Positions 8,307 to 17,077 are shown, numbered from the stretch's first letter. The stretch: 37,000 bases of DNA from Caryophanales bacterium UBA4691 (GCA_002404865.1 DHKP01000024.1:1-37000), one strand, 5' to 3'. Numbers and translations are program-made. Notes: generated by a model from the letters alone, not told the origin.

Positions 8307-10007
8307 TTATTCTGTAACGAAAAGCGGAACAAATGATTGCTTGGTTACGTCGACTAATCCTCTCGTTGTTAGTTTTAGTTTCGGGATGACTGGCAAACTC
8401 AAAAACGCTAGAAGCATAAAGGGGGATAATGTTCGGCTTACGCCTGCTTGATAGACGCTTTCTAATAATTCTCCTTCTTTTTCGCTAATTGTATAGGCGT
8501 CTTCTTTGCTCATCACGCCTCCGATTTGAAGTGGGAGAAAAGCAATTACCTTTCCTTTATTCACATATACGAGTCCGCCTTCTTTTTCTCTTAAGTAGTT
8601 ACTAGCGATCGCCATATCTCTTTCATTCGTGCCTAAGATGGTGAGATTGTGGGAATCATGATTTAAGCTTGACGCGATCGCTCCTTCTTTTAAGGTAATC
8701 CCTTTTATGAACCCTACGAAGTGGTGGCCTGTACTATTATGTCGTTCAAAATCGGCAATCTTTAGTATGCCTTTTGTGATATCAACCCCGTTATTTTTCG
8801 TAAAGTCCAAATGGATGTGTTCTTCTTCCGTCATGAGTGAATCCTTTATGATGGATATGACTCTTACCGCTTTTCCTTTTTCTTCTTTGACGATGAAATC
8901 TTCTTCATGGATTTCACCCATATGGAAGCTATGGAATGTCTCATTCAATAAAGATTCATCGACTTTTGGTTCTTCAAAGGCAATGCTCTTCTCATTTTGG
9001 TAATAAGCCTTTCCTTTATAGTAGACATCGCGAATCTTAAAAGTAGGTAAATCATCCAAAACGATCATGTTCGCGTAGTAACCTGGTGCGATCGCTCCAA
9101 TTTCTTTGATATTGAAATACGTAGCGGCTTGAATTGTTGCCATGCGGATTGCGATTAATGGATTTTTGCCTAATGCGGTTGCTTTGCGAATAATGTGGTC
9201 GATTTCTCCGACTTCTAATAAATCGTGTGCGTGGCAATCATCAGTCACCAATAAGCAGCGGTGGTTATACGGCTCGTCAAATAAGCCAATAAGCGATTCG
9301 AGGTTCTTTGCAGCGCTTCCCTCCCTAATCATGATATATTGCCCTTTAGAAAGCTTTTCTTTTGCTTCTAGGAATGTTGGACACTCATGATCAGAGCCAA
9401 TGCCTTCCTCTAAATAAGCGTCCAAATCTTTTCCGCTCAATAAAGGCGCGTGACCATCGACGATTAGCCCTCGTTCTTTTGCGTCTAAGATTTTCTTTAG
9501 CAAGTCAGGATCTTTTTTGATAACGCCAGGGAAATCCATGACTTCTCCTAATCCTAAAACGCGTTTATCTTCGTAAAAAGGTTCTAAATCTTTTGCTTTT
9601 AATGTCGCGCCAGACTCATCAAAAGGTGTTGCGGGCACGCAGGAAGGCAAGACGAAATAAACACCAAGAGGCAAATCTTTACTCGCTTCAAGCATGTATT
9701 TAATTCCGCTTGCTCCACACACATTAGCGATTTCGTGGGGATCGGCAACGACGGTTGTTGTGCCATGTCTAATCGCTACTTTGCTAAATTCGAATGGAGT
9801 TAATGATGTACTTTCGATATGAATATGGCCATCGATAAGTCCAGGGCATAAAATCTTCCCTTCCAAATCGATGGCCAAGTCTGCATCACTATCAAGATAT
9901 TGTTTACCAACGCCGATGATTCGCTCGTCTTCGACAAGCACGTTTTCTTGCACAAGTTCGTCTAGAAATACGTTTACGACAAAACAGTTCTTGAAGAGGG
10001 TCTTCAT
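8307..10007 (-). CDS. ade: Adenine deaminase
   Basis: The enzyme deaminates adenine to hypoxanthine in purine salvage. It belongs to the amidohydrolase superfamily (AdeC type, usually about 570-600 residues). The metal-site motif PGLIDGHIHIEST (H61, H63 counted from the chosen start), DPHEIANVCG (H91, E92), VDGHAPLLSG, GSDHE and TDDCHAHDL are all present, so the enzyme looks intact. An upstream in-frame TTG at 10031 gives eight extra residues, but AAGGAG lies 9 nt before the ATG at 10007, so I chose that, giving 566 residues. A candidate -10 TATAAT sits at 10063-10058. The leader is too short for a purine riboswitch. Confidence 0.95.
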   Translation of the reverse strand: MKTLFKNCFVVNVFLDELVQENVLVEDERIIGVGKQYLDSDADLAIDLEGKILCPGLIDGHIHIESTSLTPFEFSKVAIRHGTTTVVADPHEIANVCGASGIKYMLEASKDLPLGVYFVLPSCVPATPFDESGATLKAKDLEPFYEDKRVLGLGEVMDFPGVIKKDPDLLKKILDAKERGLIVDGHAPLLSGKDLDAYLEEGIGSDHECPTFLEAKEKLSKGQYIMIREGSAAKNLESLIGLFDEPYNHRCLLVTDDCHAHDLLEVGEIDHIIRKATALGKNPLIAIRMATIQAATYFNIKEIGAIAPGYYANMIVLDDLPTFKIRDVYYKGKAYYQNEKSIAFEEPKVDESLLNETFHSFHMGEIHEEDFIVKEEKGKAVRVISIIKDSLMTEEEHIHLDFTKNNGVDITKGILKIADFERHNSTGHHFVGFIKGITLKEGAIASSLNHDSHNLTILGTNERDMAIASNYLREKEGGLVYVNKGKVIAFLPLQIGGVMSKEDAYTISEKEGELLESVYQAGVSRTLSPFMLLAFLSLPVIPKLKLTTRGLVDVTKQSFVPLFVTE

Positions 10008-10488
10008 TGCGACATTTCTCCTTCTGAGCAATCAGCTCCAATGTATAAATTGCGTTGATTATAAGGAAATAGAGTTCTTAATAAAACGTCTTTTTGCGTT
10101 GCGTAAGCGATTTCACTCCTTCGAAATAGCAAGAAAGAGGAATCTTAGTGACTTACTAATGAGTTTTAATCGCACCTTAAGTAGGACTTTGTTGGTTTGG
10201 AATCTTATAGTTCACCACTCTTTTTTGGAAGTATCAAGCGAATTTTTGTAGTGGTCAAAAGCATAGTCAAAATGCGTAGTTTTTTAAATCTATATGTTCG
10301 AGCAAAATGAAAAAAATGCTTTGCCAAATATCTATCCAAACGCGAATTTTATGGAATCCCTAAAAGAACTTTTTGTAATTGTTCTATATGTGCCGCCAGT
10401 AGCATTTTTCTGTGCCACTTGCTTCGATCACTCTTTTTGCTATATGAGTTTATATAAACAAGAGTAAAATCTTTGCCGAGGCAGCAAT
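10008..10488. other. Divergent intergenic region ade/gpsA
   Basis: This 480-bp region separates the divergent ade and gpsA genes and should contain both promoters. On the - strand a TATAAT (10063-10058) is a good -10 for ade, though no convincing -35 is paired with it. The + strand frame running through 9871-10251 is antisense to ade at its start and has no family resemblance. The rest is AT-rich, with no recognisable RNA or repeat. A GAGG at 10478-10481 serves gpsA. Confidence 0.5.
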
Positions 10489-11481
10489 ATGAAAATTTGT
10501 GTTTTGGGAAGTGGAACTTGGGGGAGCGCAATTGCGAACCTATTAGCCAAACAAGAGTATGGAGTCAGCTGCTATTCTCATAAAGAAAGCGAAGCCTCAC
10601 TATTGAACTCTACTCATAAACACAAGAACCTTCCTAATATCACCCTCTCGAGTAACATTGCTTTTTCTTCGAACTTTAAAACGTGCATTCAAAAAGCAGA
10701 AGTGATTGTTTTTGCTACACCGTCTTCTTATATCAGAGATACAGCAATTTTAGTTAAACCTTATTTTCGTAATCAATTAATCGTGGATTTAGCGAAAGGA
10801 ATAGAAGAAGGAACGTTATTGACTACTTCCGAAATCATTGAAGATGTATTAGGCAATAAAGATGAAGTGGTTGCCCTTACTGGCCCAAGCCACGCGGAAG
10901 AAGTATCTTTGTTTCATCCAACTTGCATTGTTGCCGCTTCTAAAAATGCGACAAACGCGAAAAAAGTCCAAGAGATATTTCATTCTTCGACTTTTAGGGT
11001 CTATACCAATAGTGACCGTAAGGGCTGCGAATTATGCGGCGCGTTTAAAAACATCATCGCAATCGCGTGCGGCGTATCTGATGGGCTAGGGTATGGCGAT
11101 AACGCCAAAGCCGCCTTAATCACTAGAGGCGTCCATGAATTAGCAAAATTAGGCAAAGCAATGGGCTGTAACCCTACAACATTTTCTGGTTTAGCGGGAA
11201 TCGGTGATTTAATTGTAACTTGTACGAGTAAGCATAGCCGTAATCACCAAGCTGGCTTTTATATCGGAGAAGGCTATAGCGTACTAGAAGCTATTCAAAA
11301 AGTCGGTATGGTTGTAGAAGGAGTGAACGCAATCACTGCCGCAAAAGAACTTTGCGACAAATATAAAATCGATATGCCGATCGTGTACGGGGTTTATCAA
11401 ATCATTAAAGAAGGGGAAACCGCTAGTAGTATTGCCATAAGTCTTTTGAGCCGAGACAAAAAGAACGAGTTTCTCGAATGA
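10489..11481 (+). CDS. gpsA: Glycerol-3-phosphate dehydrogenase [NAD(P)+]
   Basis: GpsA reduces dihydroxyacetone phosphate to sn-glycerol-3-phosphate for phospholipid synthesis. The 330-residue protein begins with the Rossmann motif GSGTWGSAIA (7-16), then GPSHAEEV, and the helical C-terminal domain with ELCGAFKNIIAIACG, GYGDNAKAALITRG and GLAGIGDLIVTC, all typical. The conserved lysine of the active site is in GAFKN. A GAGG site precedes the ATG by 7 nt. It is transcribed alone. Product and pathway connect to PlsX in the core block. Confidence 0.97.
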   Translation: MKICVLGSGTWGSAIANLLAKQEYGVSCYSHKESEASLLNSTHKHKNLPNITLSSNIAFSSNFKTCIQKAEVIVFATPSSYIRDTAILVKPYFRNQLIVDLAKGIEEGTLLTTSEIIEDVLGNKDEVVALTGPSHAEEVSLFHPTCIVAASKNATNAKKVQEIFHSSTFRVYTNSDRKGCELCGAFKNIIAIACGVSDGLGYGDNAKAALITRGVHELAKLGKAMGCNPTTFSGLAGIGDLIVTCTSKHSRNHQAGFYIGEGYSVLEAIQKVGMVVEGVNAITAAKELCDKYKIDMPIVYGVYQIIKEGETASSIAISLLSRDKKNEFLE

Positions 11482-11586
11482 CTTTAATTTATTGGGATAC
11501 TTCTGGATTTTCTAGTAAGTTATTGCTAATAACCACTAACTAGTGTGCTAATAAAAACCTATAGGAAAGGATTTGTCTATCGCTCT

Positions 11587-11608
11587 AATGGGAAAATCCA
11601 TTGGGTTT
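11587..11608 (+). terminator. Weak terminator-like hairpin after gpsA
   Basis: AATGGG (11587-11592) can pair with TCCATT (11597-11602, with one G-U) around AAAA, followed after GGG by TTTTT. The stem is short and the T tract is displaced by three G residues, so this is only a weak candidate. Confidence 0.3.
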
Positions 11609-11662
11609 TTGACAATAAGTGAAAAAACATGGCGCAATAGCGGCGATTTTTAACCTAATACA

Positions 11663-11741
11663 AATATCCACAAAGTTCCACAAGAAAAACGAATATCCAC
11701 AAAGTTCCACAAAAATATTGAATATCCACAAAGTTCCATAA
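11663..11741. repeat. Three 21-bp direct repeats with exact 29-bp period upstream of an ATPase gene
   Basis: Copies start at 11663, 11692 and 11721. The core ATATCCACAAAGTTCCA is identical in all three, and the last bases are CAA, CAA and TAA. Spacers are 8 bp (11684-11691, 11713-11720) and unlike each other. Copy three lies between a candidate -35 TTGAAT (11718-11723) and -10 TATGAT (11742-11747), spaced by 18 bp, so a bound protein would block or modify this promoter. The ATPase start is 37 bp beyond. It is too short and regular for CRISPR, with no cas genes. Best read as operator iterons. Confidence 0.8.
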
Positions 11742-11747
11742 TATGAT
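11718..11747 (+). promoter_or_regulatory. Candidate promoter overlapping repeat copy 3
   Basis: TTGAAT (-35, 11718-11723) and TATGAT (-10, 11742-11747) are separated by 18 bp, with repeat copy three filling the spacer. A GGGAGG ribosome site follows at 11766-11771, 7 nt before the ATG at 11779. Confidence 0.55.
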
Positions 11748-11778
11748 ATTTAAGAGATAAATAACGGGAGGAAAGAAG

Positions 11779-12852
11779 ATGACGAATCCCTTCAATATTA
11801 TGTATGGAATAATTCCCAATAGTTTGGTTGCTCGGAACGAGGCTTTCAATCAAATTATTGGTGCTTTTACAAATCCAAGCATATCCGCTATGACCTATTT
11901 AATCACAGGCATCAGAGGCTCTGGAAAAACAGTTCTCCTTAGAAGCGTGACAAAAGAACTAGAAAAAAACAAAGATTGGGTTACTGTAGATTTGAATCCA
12001 CAAGGAGACTTTGTCTCTCCTTTAGCAGAAAATCTTTATGAAGTGAATCGCAAAAGCAAAATCGATTTCGATTGGTCGATTGATTTTTCTTTGCCTTCCG
12101 TTACCTTTCATGTTTCGAAGGACCGAACAATAATTTCTGCTGAAATGGCAATTAGGCATTTCTTAGACGAGCTAAAGAAAAGAAATAAACGTGTCTTAAT
12201 CACAATCGACGAAGTTAATTCAACAGATAAATTAAAATATTTCGCTAATTTTTATCAGTCATTGATTGGCTCTGGCTATTCTATTTTCTTACTAATGACT
12301 GGTTTATTAGAAAATGTCGATGCACTTATTTCTAGCGAAGCGGCTTCTTTTTTGGCTCGTTCTCCAAAAATTGTTTTAGGACCATTGAATCTTCTTTCCA
12401 TTTCTAGAAGTTACCAAAAAGAACTTGGATGTTCTTCACTTGAAGCGGGGGAATTAGCCAAATTATCCCAAGGATACGCGTTCGCTTATCAAGTCATTGG
12501 AAAGATTTGTTTCGAACGGAAAAAGGCTAAAATCGATTCCGAACTTCTTTCCGAAATTGACCATTACCTCGCTGATAATGGCTATAACGTAATCTGGAAA
12601 GGAATGTCAGAAGTGGAAAAGAGGATTTGCCTAGCATTAGCAAAATCAAAAAATGGAGAAACCCAAGATGTTATTAAAAAAGCAAACATCAGTATGAAGA
12701 ATTTCAACAATTATCGTTTGCGGATGATTCATAAAGGGTATCTTCTCTCGAACGGATATGGAAAACTCGTTTTCGCCTTGCCAAGATATAAAGAGTATGT
12801 TTTGGAAGTCGAACAGCTTTTAGGCCCTGATTGTTTTTCAAACCCTGCTTAA
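11779..12852 (+). CDS. P-loop ATPase with C-terminal winged helix (paralogue A)
   Basis: The 357-residue protein has Walker A GIRGSGKT (44-51), a Walker B-like hydrophobic strand ending VLITIDE (139-145), a sensor-like LLMTG at about 172, and an archaeal-type AAA/STAND-like ATPase body (about 15-260). Residues about 275-345 look like a winged helix (ISMKNFNNYRLRMIHKGYL then a basic wing), so it probably binds DNA. It is a paralogue of the protein at 32078-33127, with co-linear motifs (both Walker A at 44-51). The immediate upstream region carries three direct repeats at the promoter, which suggests self-regulation. The molecular target is unknown; a defence or regulatory role is inference. 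Confidence 0.75.
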   Translation: MTNPFNIMYGIIPNSLVARNEAFNQIIGAFTNPSISAMTYLITGIRGSGKTVLLRSVTKELEKNKDWVTVDLNPQGDFVSPLAENLYEVNRKSKIDFDWSIDFSLPSVTFHVSKDRTIISAEMAIRHFLDELKKRNKRVLITIDEVNSTDKLKYFANFYQSLIGSGYSIFLLMTGLLENVDALISSEAASFLARSPKIVLGPLNLLSISRSYQKELGCSSLEAGELAKLSQGYAFAYQVIGKICFERKKAKIDSELLSEIDHYLADNGYNVIWKGMSEVEKRICLALAKSKNGETQDVIKKANISMKNFNNYRLRMIHKGYLLSNGYGKLVFALPRYKEYVLEVEQLLGPDCFSNPA

Positions 12853-12854
12853 AA

Positions 12855-12893
12855 TGATTTATTAGGTCTCACTTATCTGATACCTTTAAATCA
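12855..12893. terminator. Hairpin between convergent ATPase and restriction genes
   Basis: TGATTT (12855-12860) plus AGGT (12864-12867) pair with ACCT (12882-12885) plus AAATCA (12888-12893), leaving a small internal loop. It lies exactly between the convergent stops at 12852 and 12895, but there is no clean T tract. Weak, possibly bidirectional terminator. Confidence 0.35.
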
Positions 12894-12894
12894 A

Positions 12895-14373
12895 TTATTT
12901 CAATTTGCTTTTGGCCCGATTTATATATTCTTTTTCTCTTCCCTCGATAATGGCTTTCACAAAGTTTGTATCAATCCAAAAGCACTGCTTTTCGTAACTC
13001 CTATAGCCCGTGAATTTGTCTTGAACCGGCAATGACGATTGATCGTTGAAATTAATGGCGTGCGGTCTTACATGGCAAATTGGATTTTCTGCGATTCCGA
13101 CAAAGTTGGTCTTATGAATCAACGTATTATTTCCTTTTATAGACTTCCATTCGGTTGATTTCACAATATCACCACTTAATAAGATCTTTTGAGTCTTTTT
13201 ATAGGTATACCCAATAAAATCATCAACGATTTCATCAGAGAAATTGTAGAAAATAGCGTTACTTAAAACATATCCTTTATTTGTTTCTTTGAAAATAATG
13301 AAGAGGAATCGTTTTTCAGTAAAATCCCTTCTTTGTTCTGAATTTTCCCACGCTGTGTTTGCCACATCAATAAAATCCATTTGAGCGAAAGATAGTTTTT
13401 CTTTAATCGAGCCCGTTTTTTGAATTCGGATGGTTTTTACGATGATATTTGCTTTTTGAAATTCTTCCGATTCTTCCAAATTTACAACTTTAAAAATTCT
13501 ATTTATGTACATCGAATAGCGGTTTTTTGCATTGGTAACAATGTTTAATTCATGTCCGATTTCTTCTTCGTTTTTGCCGAACCATGGCTTGAGCTTCGAG
13601 ATGACATAGCTTTCTAGATTCGGAACGAGCCCGTTAACTTCTTTTAAAATACTTTGGAAGTGATCCTTTGAAATGTATTCCCTAATAAGAGTACTTAAAA
13701 ATGATTGTTTAAAGGCAAACGCTCTGGGCTTTGCTGGGATATTTGAGAACGGCTGGGTAGTCCTAACGGTAGAATCCTTGCCTTTTGTGCATGCGGAAAG
13801 ATAGTTTGTATCTGATTCGGAGATTTGGTCAGCTTTCCCCGCTTTGATTTTTGAAATAATAAAATCATAGTCTTGTTTCAGTATTGCTTTGTCTTTGTCA
13901 GAAAGCATCATGATAAAAGAGTCAATTATAGGAAATTTGTCGTATTCTACCCGTTCGCCTTCCATCGGCTTTATATATTCGTAGCAAGTCATTAACATGT
14001 CGTTACATTTTTCGATAAGATGGCTGTCTTCAAACGAATTTTTGTAGTCCTCGTTATAGTTAATAATGGTGAGAACTAATCTTTCTTTTGCTCGAAAAAC
14101 TTCATTTTTCTTGTTTTCGTAAGGCAATAAACCCGTCACTTTAAGTTCCAACTTAGCATCAGGAAAATCCATGCTTGGGTTGCTGTCTAAATCTTTGCCT
14201 AAATATTTTTGAATAATTTGACCAATATCGCCTTTATTTTTCTTGTTGCTCAAAAAACCATATTTGTCGATTTGGCCGATTGTTTTTCCGTTAAGCTTTT
14301 TAAGTTTGTCGAGAAGCGCTTTGCGATTTTCTTCAATCTCCTCAACCGTTAATTTGTCGCCGTTATCTTTCAT
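12895..14373 (-). CDS. Sau3AI-like type II restriction endonuclease (GATC)
   Basis: The 492-residue protein matches the length (about 490) and layout of Sau3AI, a MutH-fold endonuclease cutting before GATC. The N-terminal catalytic region has SMDFPDAKLELKVTG, giving the D...E-x-K core (D69 or D72, E76, K78). The second half carries the family motif STVRTTQPFSNIPAKPRAF (about 209-227), known from the regulatory, catalytically silent domain. No Shine-Dalgarno site is visible before the ATG; a TATCAT 10 nt upstream could be a -10, which would make the message nearly leaderless. Its methyltransferase is encoded just upstream on the same strand. GATC specificity is inferred from family resemblance of both partners. 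Confidence 0.88.
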   Translation of the reverse strand: MKDNGDKLTVEEIEENRKALLDKLKKLNGKTIGQIDKYGFLSNKKNKGDIGQIIQKYLGKDLDSNPSMDFPDAKLELKVTGLLPYENKKNEVFRAKERLVLTIINYNEDYKNSFEDSHLIEKCNDMLMTCYEYIKPMEGERVEYDKFPIIDSFIMMLSDKDKAILKQDYDFIISKIKAGKADQISESDTNYLSACTKGKDSTVRTTQPFSNIPAKPRAFAFKQSFLSTLIREYISKDHFQSILKEVNGLVPNLESYVISKLKPWFGKNEEEIGHELNIVTNAKNRYSMYINRIFKVVNLEESEEFQKANIIVKTIRIQKTGSIKEKLSFAQMDFIDVANTAWENSEQRRDFTEKRFLFIIFKETNKGYVLSNAIFYNFSDEIVDDFIGYTYKKTQKILLSGDIVKSTEWKSIKGNNTLIHKTNFVGIAENPICHVRPHAINFNDQSSLPVQDKFTGYRSYEKQCFWIDTNFVKAIIEGREKEYINRAKSKLK

Positions 14374-14433
14374 ATTTTTAATATGATAACAAAAAACATC
14401 ACTTTGTTTTGCTTTTTAGAATTTTTTATATGA

Positions 14434-14496
14434 CATAAGGTGTTATGCTAAAAAATTAGAGTGGTCGGCATCAAAAAAACTTATGACATTGCATAA
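14434..14496. repeat. Paired CATAA/TTATG inverted repeats between methyltransferase and endonuclease genes
   Basis: CATAA-GGTG-TTATG (14434-14447) and TTATG-ACATTG-CATAA (14481-14496) are two short inverted repeats using the same pentamer in opposite order within the 181-bp gap. They lie upstream of the endonuclease start at 14373, where delayed endonuclease expression is usually controlled. No C protein gene is present. Operator function is inference. Confidence 0.4.
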
Positions 14497-14554
14497 TAAA
14501 AAGGTGGTGCGAAGATTGCTCCCTAAATTTTGCGGGCTTTTTATAAAAGTGACG

Positions 14555-15826
14555 CTATGAGTTTGGATTCTCTTTGTCAATAATCTTGGAGATTGTGTCA
14601 CCCATCGTTTCTACCAAACCGCAAACAAGAGCGTTTCCAGCGATAAAATAACGTCTCTTTGGGCTCATTCCGGTATTGGTCCAGTTGTCGGGAAACTCGT
14701 CTAGCCTTTCGCATTCGATGGGCGTAAGGATGCGATATTTGTTTGAGATGGGGTCAAGAATGTAATGTGAACTTCTATTCAAGGTCCCTTCGCTGGTGAG
14801 CATCGTCCTCCCAGGTCTATCGAGGTAATCCGGGAACGCAATCGGTCCCTCTGAATAGAAGTACTTATGACCATTTTTTGCCGTTCTTTCGATATGCTTT
14901 GAGCCTTTTAGATACTTGAATTTTCCGAAGTCGGCGCCATAGCAGTAGTTGGGCACATTTTTGCAGTCCAGACATTCACCGAGCGTTTTCACTTTACCGT
15001 TGTAAATCGGATCAACCGGTATGGTAAAAATTTTATAATCCAGGCAGTAACCCGCGTTTTCAAAGTGGAAAGCGAAACCATCCGAGACGTCCGCGATGCT
15101 TTTGAAAGAGCCTTTTGATACGTTTCCTACATTGATTTTTTCTCCTGACAATCTGCAAGGGAAACCATTAGAAAACATCATGCCGTCTCGAATTACGTTC
15201 TCTGGTTTATTTTTGCCCGTCACCTTTTTGAATGATTTGTAGTATTTGGTCGTGTTATGGAAAGCGAATATGAACGTCCTTCTTCGTCTTTGTGGATGGC
15301 CGTAGTCGGCTGCGTTTATGACGCGCCACTGAACTCCATATCCGGTTTCGGAAAAGCAGCGTAGGATGATTCCAAAAGCCTGCCCCCTTTGCTTGGATGG
15401 TGCTTTTAATAGGCGGTCGACGTTCTCGAGCAAAACGAATTTGGGCCTCTTTGTTTTAAGAATTTCGTTGATTTGCCACCAAAGAACGCCCTTTTTCCCT
15501 TCGATTCCCTGCTCGTGGCTTAATGAGCGGGCAACTGAGTAGTCTTGGCAAGGGAAACCACCAGTAAGTAAAGCGTGGTCAGGAATTTCGAGCTTCTTAT
15601 CCACTTTAGCGATATCTTTATTGGAAATGCCTTTTTCGCCAAATCTCAAAACGTAACAATTGTAGGCGTGTTGCTCTTTGGTTGCTGGCTCCCATTGATT
15701 CGCCCAAACGAATTTCCACGGGCCGTTTTCGATGGCGTGACCTTGCTCATCAAAAGATCTAATTTTATTTAAACCAACTCGGAAGCCACCAACGCCAGCG
15801 AATAGTTCCACAACAGTTTTTTCCAT
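14555..15826 (-). CDS. DNA (cytosine-5-)-methyltransferase, M.Sau3AI-like
   Basis: It methylates cytosine, by inference within GATC, and protects the chromosome from the neighbouring endonuclease. The 423-residue protein has all C5-methyltransferase motifs in order: I ELFAGVGGFR (7-16), IV GGFPCQDYS with catalytic Cys93, VI LLENV (132-136), VIII QRRRRTFIFA (179-188), a variable target-recognition region of about 190-340, IX GRTMLTSEG and X GNALV (397-401). CGGAGGT at 15834-15840 supports the start. The endonuclease follows after 181 bp on the same strand. The promoter appears to contain GATC in its -35 box (see separate entry). Confidence 0.95.
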   Translation of the reverse strand: MEKTVVELFAGVGGFRVGLNKIRSFDEQGHAIENGPWKFVWANQWEPATKEQHAYNCYVLRFGEKGISNKDIAKVDKKLEIPDHALLTGGFPCQDYSVARSLSHEQGIEGKKGVLWWQINEILKTKRPKFVLLENVDRLLKAPSKQRGQAFGIILRCFSETGYGVQWRVINAADYGHPQRRRRTFIFAFHNTTKYYKSFKKVTGKNKPENVIRDGMMFSNGFPCRLSGEKINVGNVSKGSFKSIADVSDGFAFHFENAGYCLDYKIFTIPVDPIYNGKVKTLGECLDCKNVPNYCYGADFGKFKYLKGSKHIERTAKNGHKYFYSEGPIAFPDYLDRPGRTMLTSEGTLNRSSHYILDPISNKYRILTPIECERLDEFPDNWTNTGMSPKRRYFIAGNALVCGLVETMGDTISKIIDKENPNS

Positions 15827-15858
15827 TAGCTTGACCTCCGGGATTGATTTGCCCGTAT

Positions 15859-15899
15859 ATTTTACTTTATCTTCTTAGAAAGATCAAGATCCTTTCTAA
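15859..15899 (-). promoter_or_regulatory. Methyltransferase promoter with GATC palindrome
   Basis: Reading the - strand, TTGATC (15887-15882) and TAAAAT (15864-15859) are spaced exactly 17 bp apart, a good -35/-10 pair 32 bp before the start codon. The -35 hexamer contains GATC, and a second GATC (15888-15891) lies 2 bp upstream. Both sit in a near-perfect palindrome, TTAGAAAGATC on one arm (15875-15885) and GATCCTTTCTAA on the other (15888-15899), differing by one inserted base. GATC methylation or methyltransferase binding here could give feedback control. Confidence 0.6.
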
Positions 15900-16363
15900 A
15901 AAAGATTTTATATTTGTTTGTAGTGAAAAGAATCCTTCATTGAGACATGGCTTTAGTCCATGGTAGTGGAAACTTTCGGTAGAATCATATACGCAAGATT
16001 CAATCACTAACTTATGCTGGAATGAGCAATTTCCAAGTATGAGGTTTGCTTCCAATGACCAAAAAATTAGTCTTAGTTATCAAAGGAGTTTACTGAATTA
16101 AGAGCAAAACAAATTTACGCAGCATTGTCTTGAAATTTGATTAAATAAGCGAGATTTGCAATGATAGCTGAGAACTTTATTACGAAAATATGTTTCGTAT
16201 ATGTTTGATTTGTAGTGATTTTGCGTTTCTTCGCTTTACTTTGTTTGGCTATTGTTTAATAAAGATATTTAGCGAAAATAATACTGATAGGCCACCTAAC
16301 CTACTATTTGCAAAAAATATTTGTTGTGTCTATTCTAAAAATAGAGGCATCGTTTGGGTAACC
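15900..16363. other. Intergenic region before the two-component genes
   Basis: The region separates the methyltransferase promoter from the LytTR regulator gene. Short frames here (15867-16055 on -, and the stretch 16190-16363 that extends the regulator frame upstream) have no recognisable family character; the latter is rich in Phe and Cys and does not resemble a receiver domain. No hairpin or repeat stands out. The promoter of the two-component operon should lie here, but I could not place one convincingly. Confidence 0.4.
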
Positions 16364-17077
16364 ATGACTAAAATTGCGATTGTTGATGACGATAATGAAG
16401 ATTCTTCCTTTTTGGAAGGCATCTTAAAACGATATGAGCAAAGCCATCCTGGCGTTGAGTTTTTCATTCGCAAATTTGATAACGCAATCTCTTTTTTGGA
16501 TAAGTATCAGCCTTATGACCTTGTTTTCATGGATATCGAAATGCCTAGCCTAAACGGAATGGACGCTTGCCGTAAGCTCCGCGAATTCGATGAGAACATC
16601 ACAATCATCTTTGTGACAAATATGGCTCAATTTGCGGTGGAAGGATATGCAGTTAGCGCGTTTGATTTTGTCGTTAAACCAATTTCTTATGATAGCCTTT
16701 GCATCAAACTCGATAGAGCGCTTGGACATATATCCCAATTTTTAGGCAAGCACATTTCTGTGAAAACCGTGGACGGCATTATTCAGATCCCGGTCGCAAA
16801 CATTAAATACATTGACATCGATAACTATGTCCTTACCTACCATACGACGAATGGCAACATTGATGTTACGACAATGACGCTTGGTGAAGTGGAACCAATA
16901 TTACTTCAAACGGGTTTCTTTAAGATTAACCGTGGATGTTTAGTTAACATGAAATACATCAAGTCTATCAAAGACATGACGATTGATGTCGACGGGGACG
17001 AGCTTTCTTTATCAAGGCGTAGAAAGAAAGAGTTCCTAGAAAAATTGACGGATTATTTTGGTGAAGGAAATATCTAA
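16364..17077 (+). CDS. LytTR-family response regulator
   Basis: The 237-residue protein has a receiver domain (1-120) with acidic triad DDD (8-10), phosphoacceptor Asp57 in LVFMDIEMP and Lys105 in VVKP, followed by a LytTR DNA-binding domain (about 130-232, with FFKINRGCLVNMKYIK). AgrA, VirR and LytR are relatives that pair with GHKL kinases. An upstream in-frame start at 16190 would add 58 residues with no domain, so I place the start at the ATG at 16364, where the receiver begins; its ribosome site is weak (GGG at 16356-16358). The kinase gene starts on the next base after the stop. Likely targets are the following surface genes, by position only. Confidence 0.93.
   Translation: MTKIAIVDDDNEDSSFLEGILKRYEQSHPGVEFFIRKFDNAISFLDKYQPYDLVFMDIEMPSLNGMDACRKLREFDENITIIFVTNMAQFAVEGYAVSAFDFVVKPISYDSLCIKLDRALGHISQFLGKHISVKTVDGIIQIPVANIKYIDIDNYVLTYHTTNGNIDVTTMTLGEVEPILLQTGFFKINRGCLVNMKYIKSIKDMTIDVDGDELSLSRRRKKEFLEKLTDYFGEGNI

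Noticed and set aside
9871..10251. 126-residue + strand frame
   Set aside because: It is antisense to the start of adenine deaminase and low in complexity.
11663..11741. Possible mini-CRISPR array
   Set aside because: Spacers are only 8 bp, there are three units, and no cas genes are nearby; the promoter position fits an operator.
11650..11853. - strand frames with repeated CGTLWIFV-type peptides
   Set aside because: They are simply translations of the 29-bp repeats, antisense to the ATPase promoter, with no ribosome site.
15867..16055. 62-residue - strand frame
   Set aside because: No ribosome site and no family features, and it overlaps the methyltransferase promoter palindrome.
16190..16363. 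N-terminal extension of the LytTR regulator
   Set aside because: The added residues match no domain, and the receiver domain starts exactly at the ATG at 16364.
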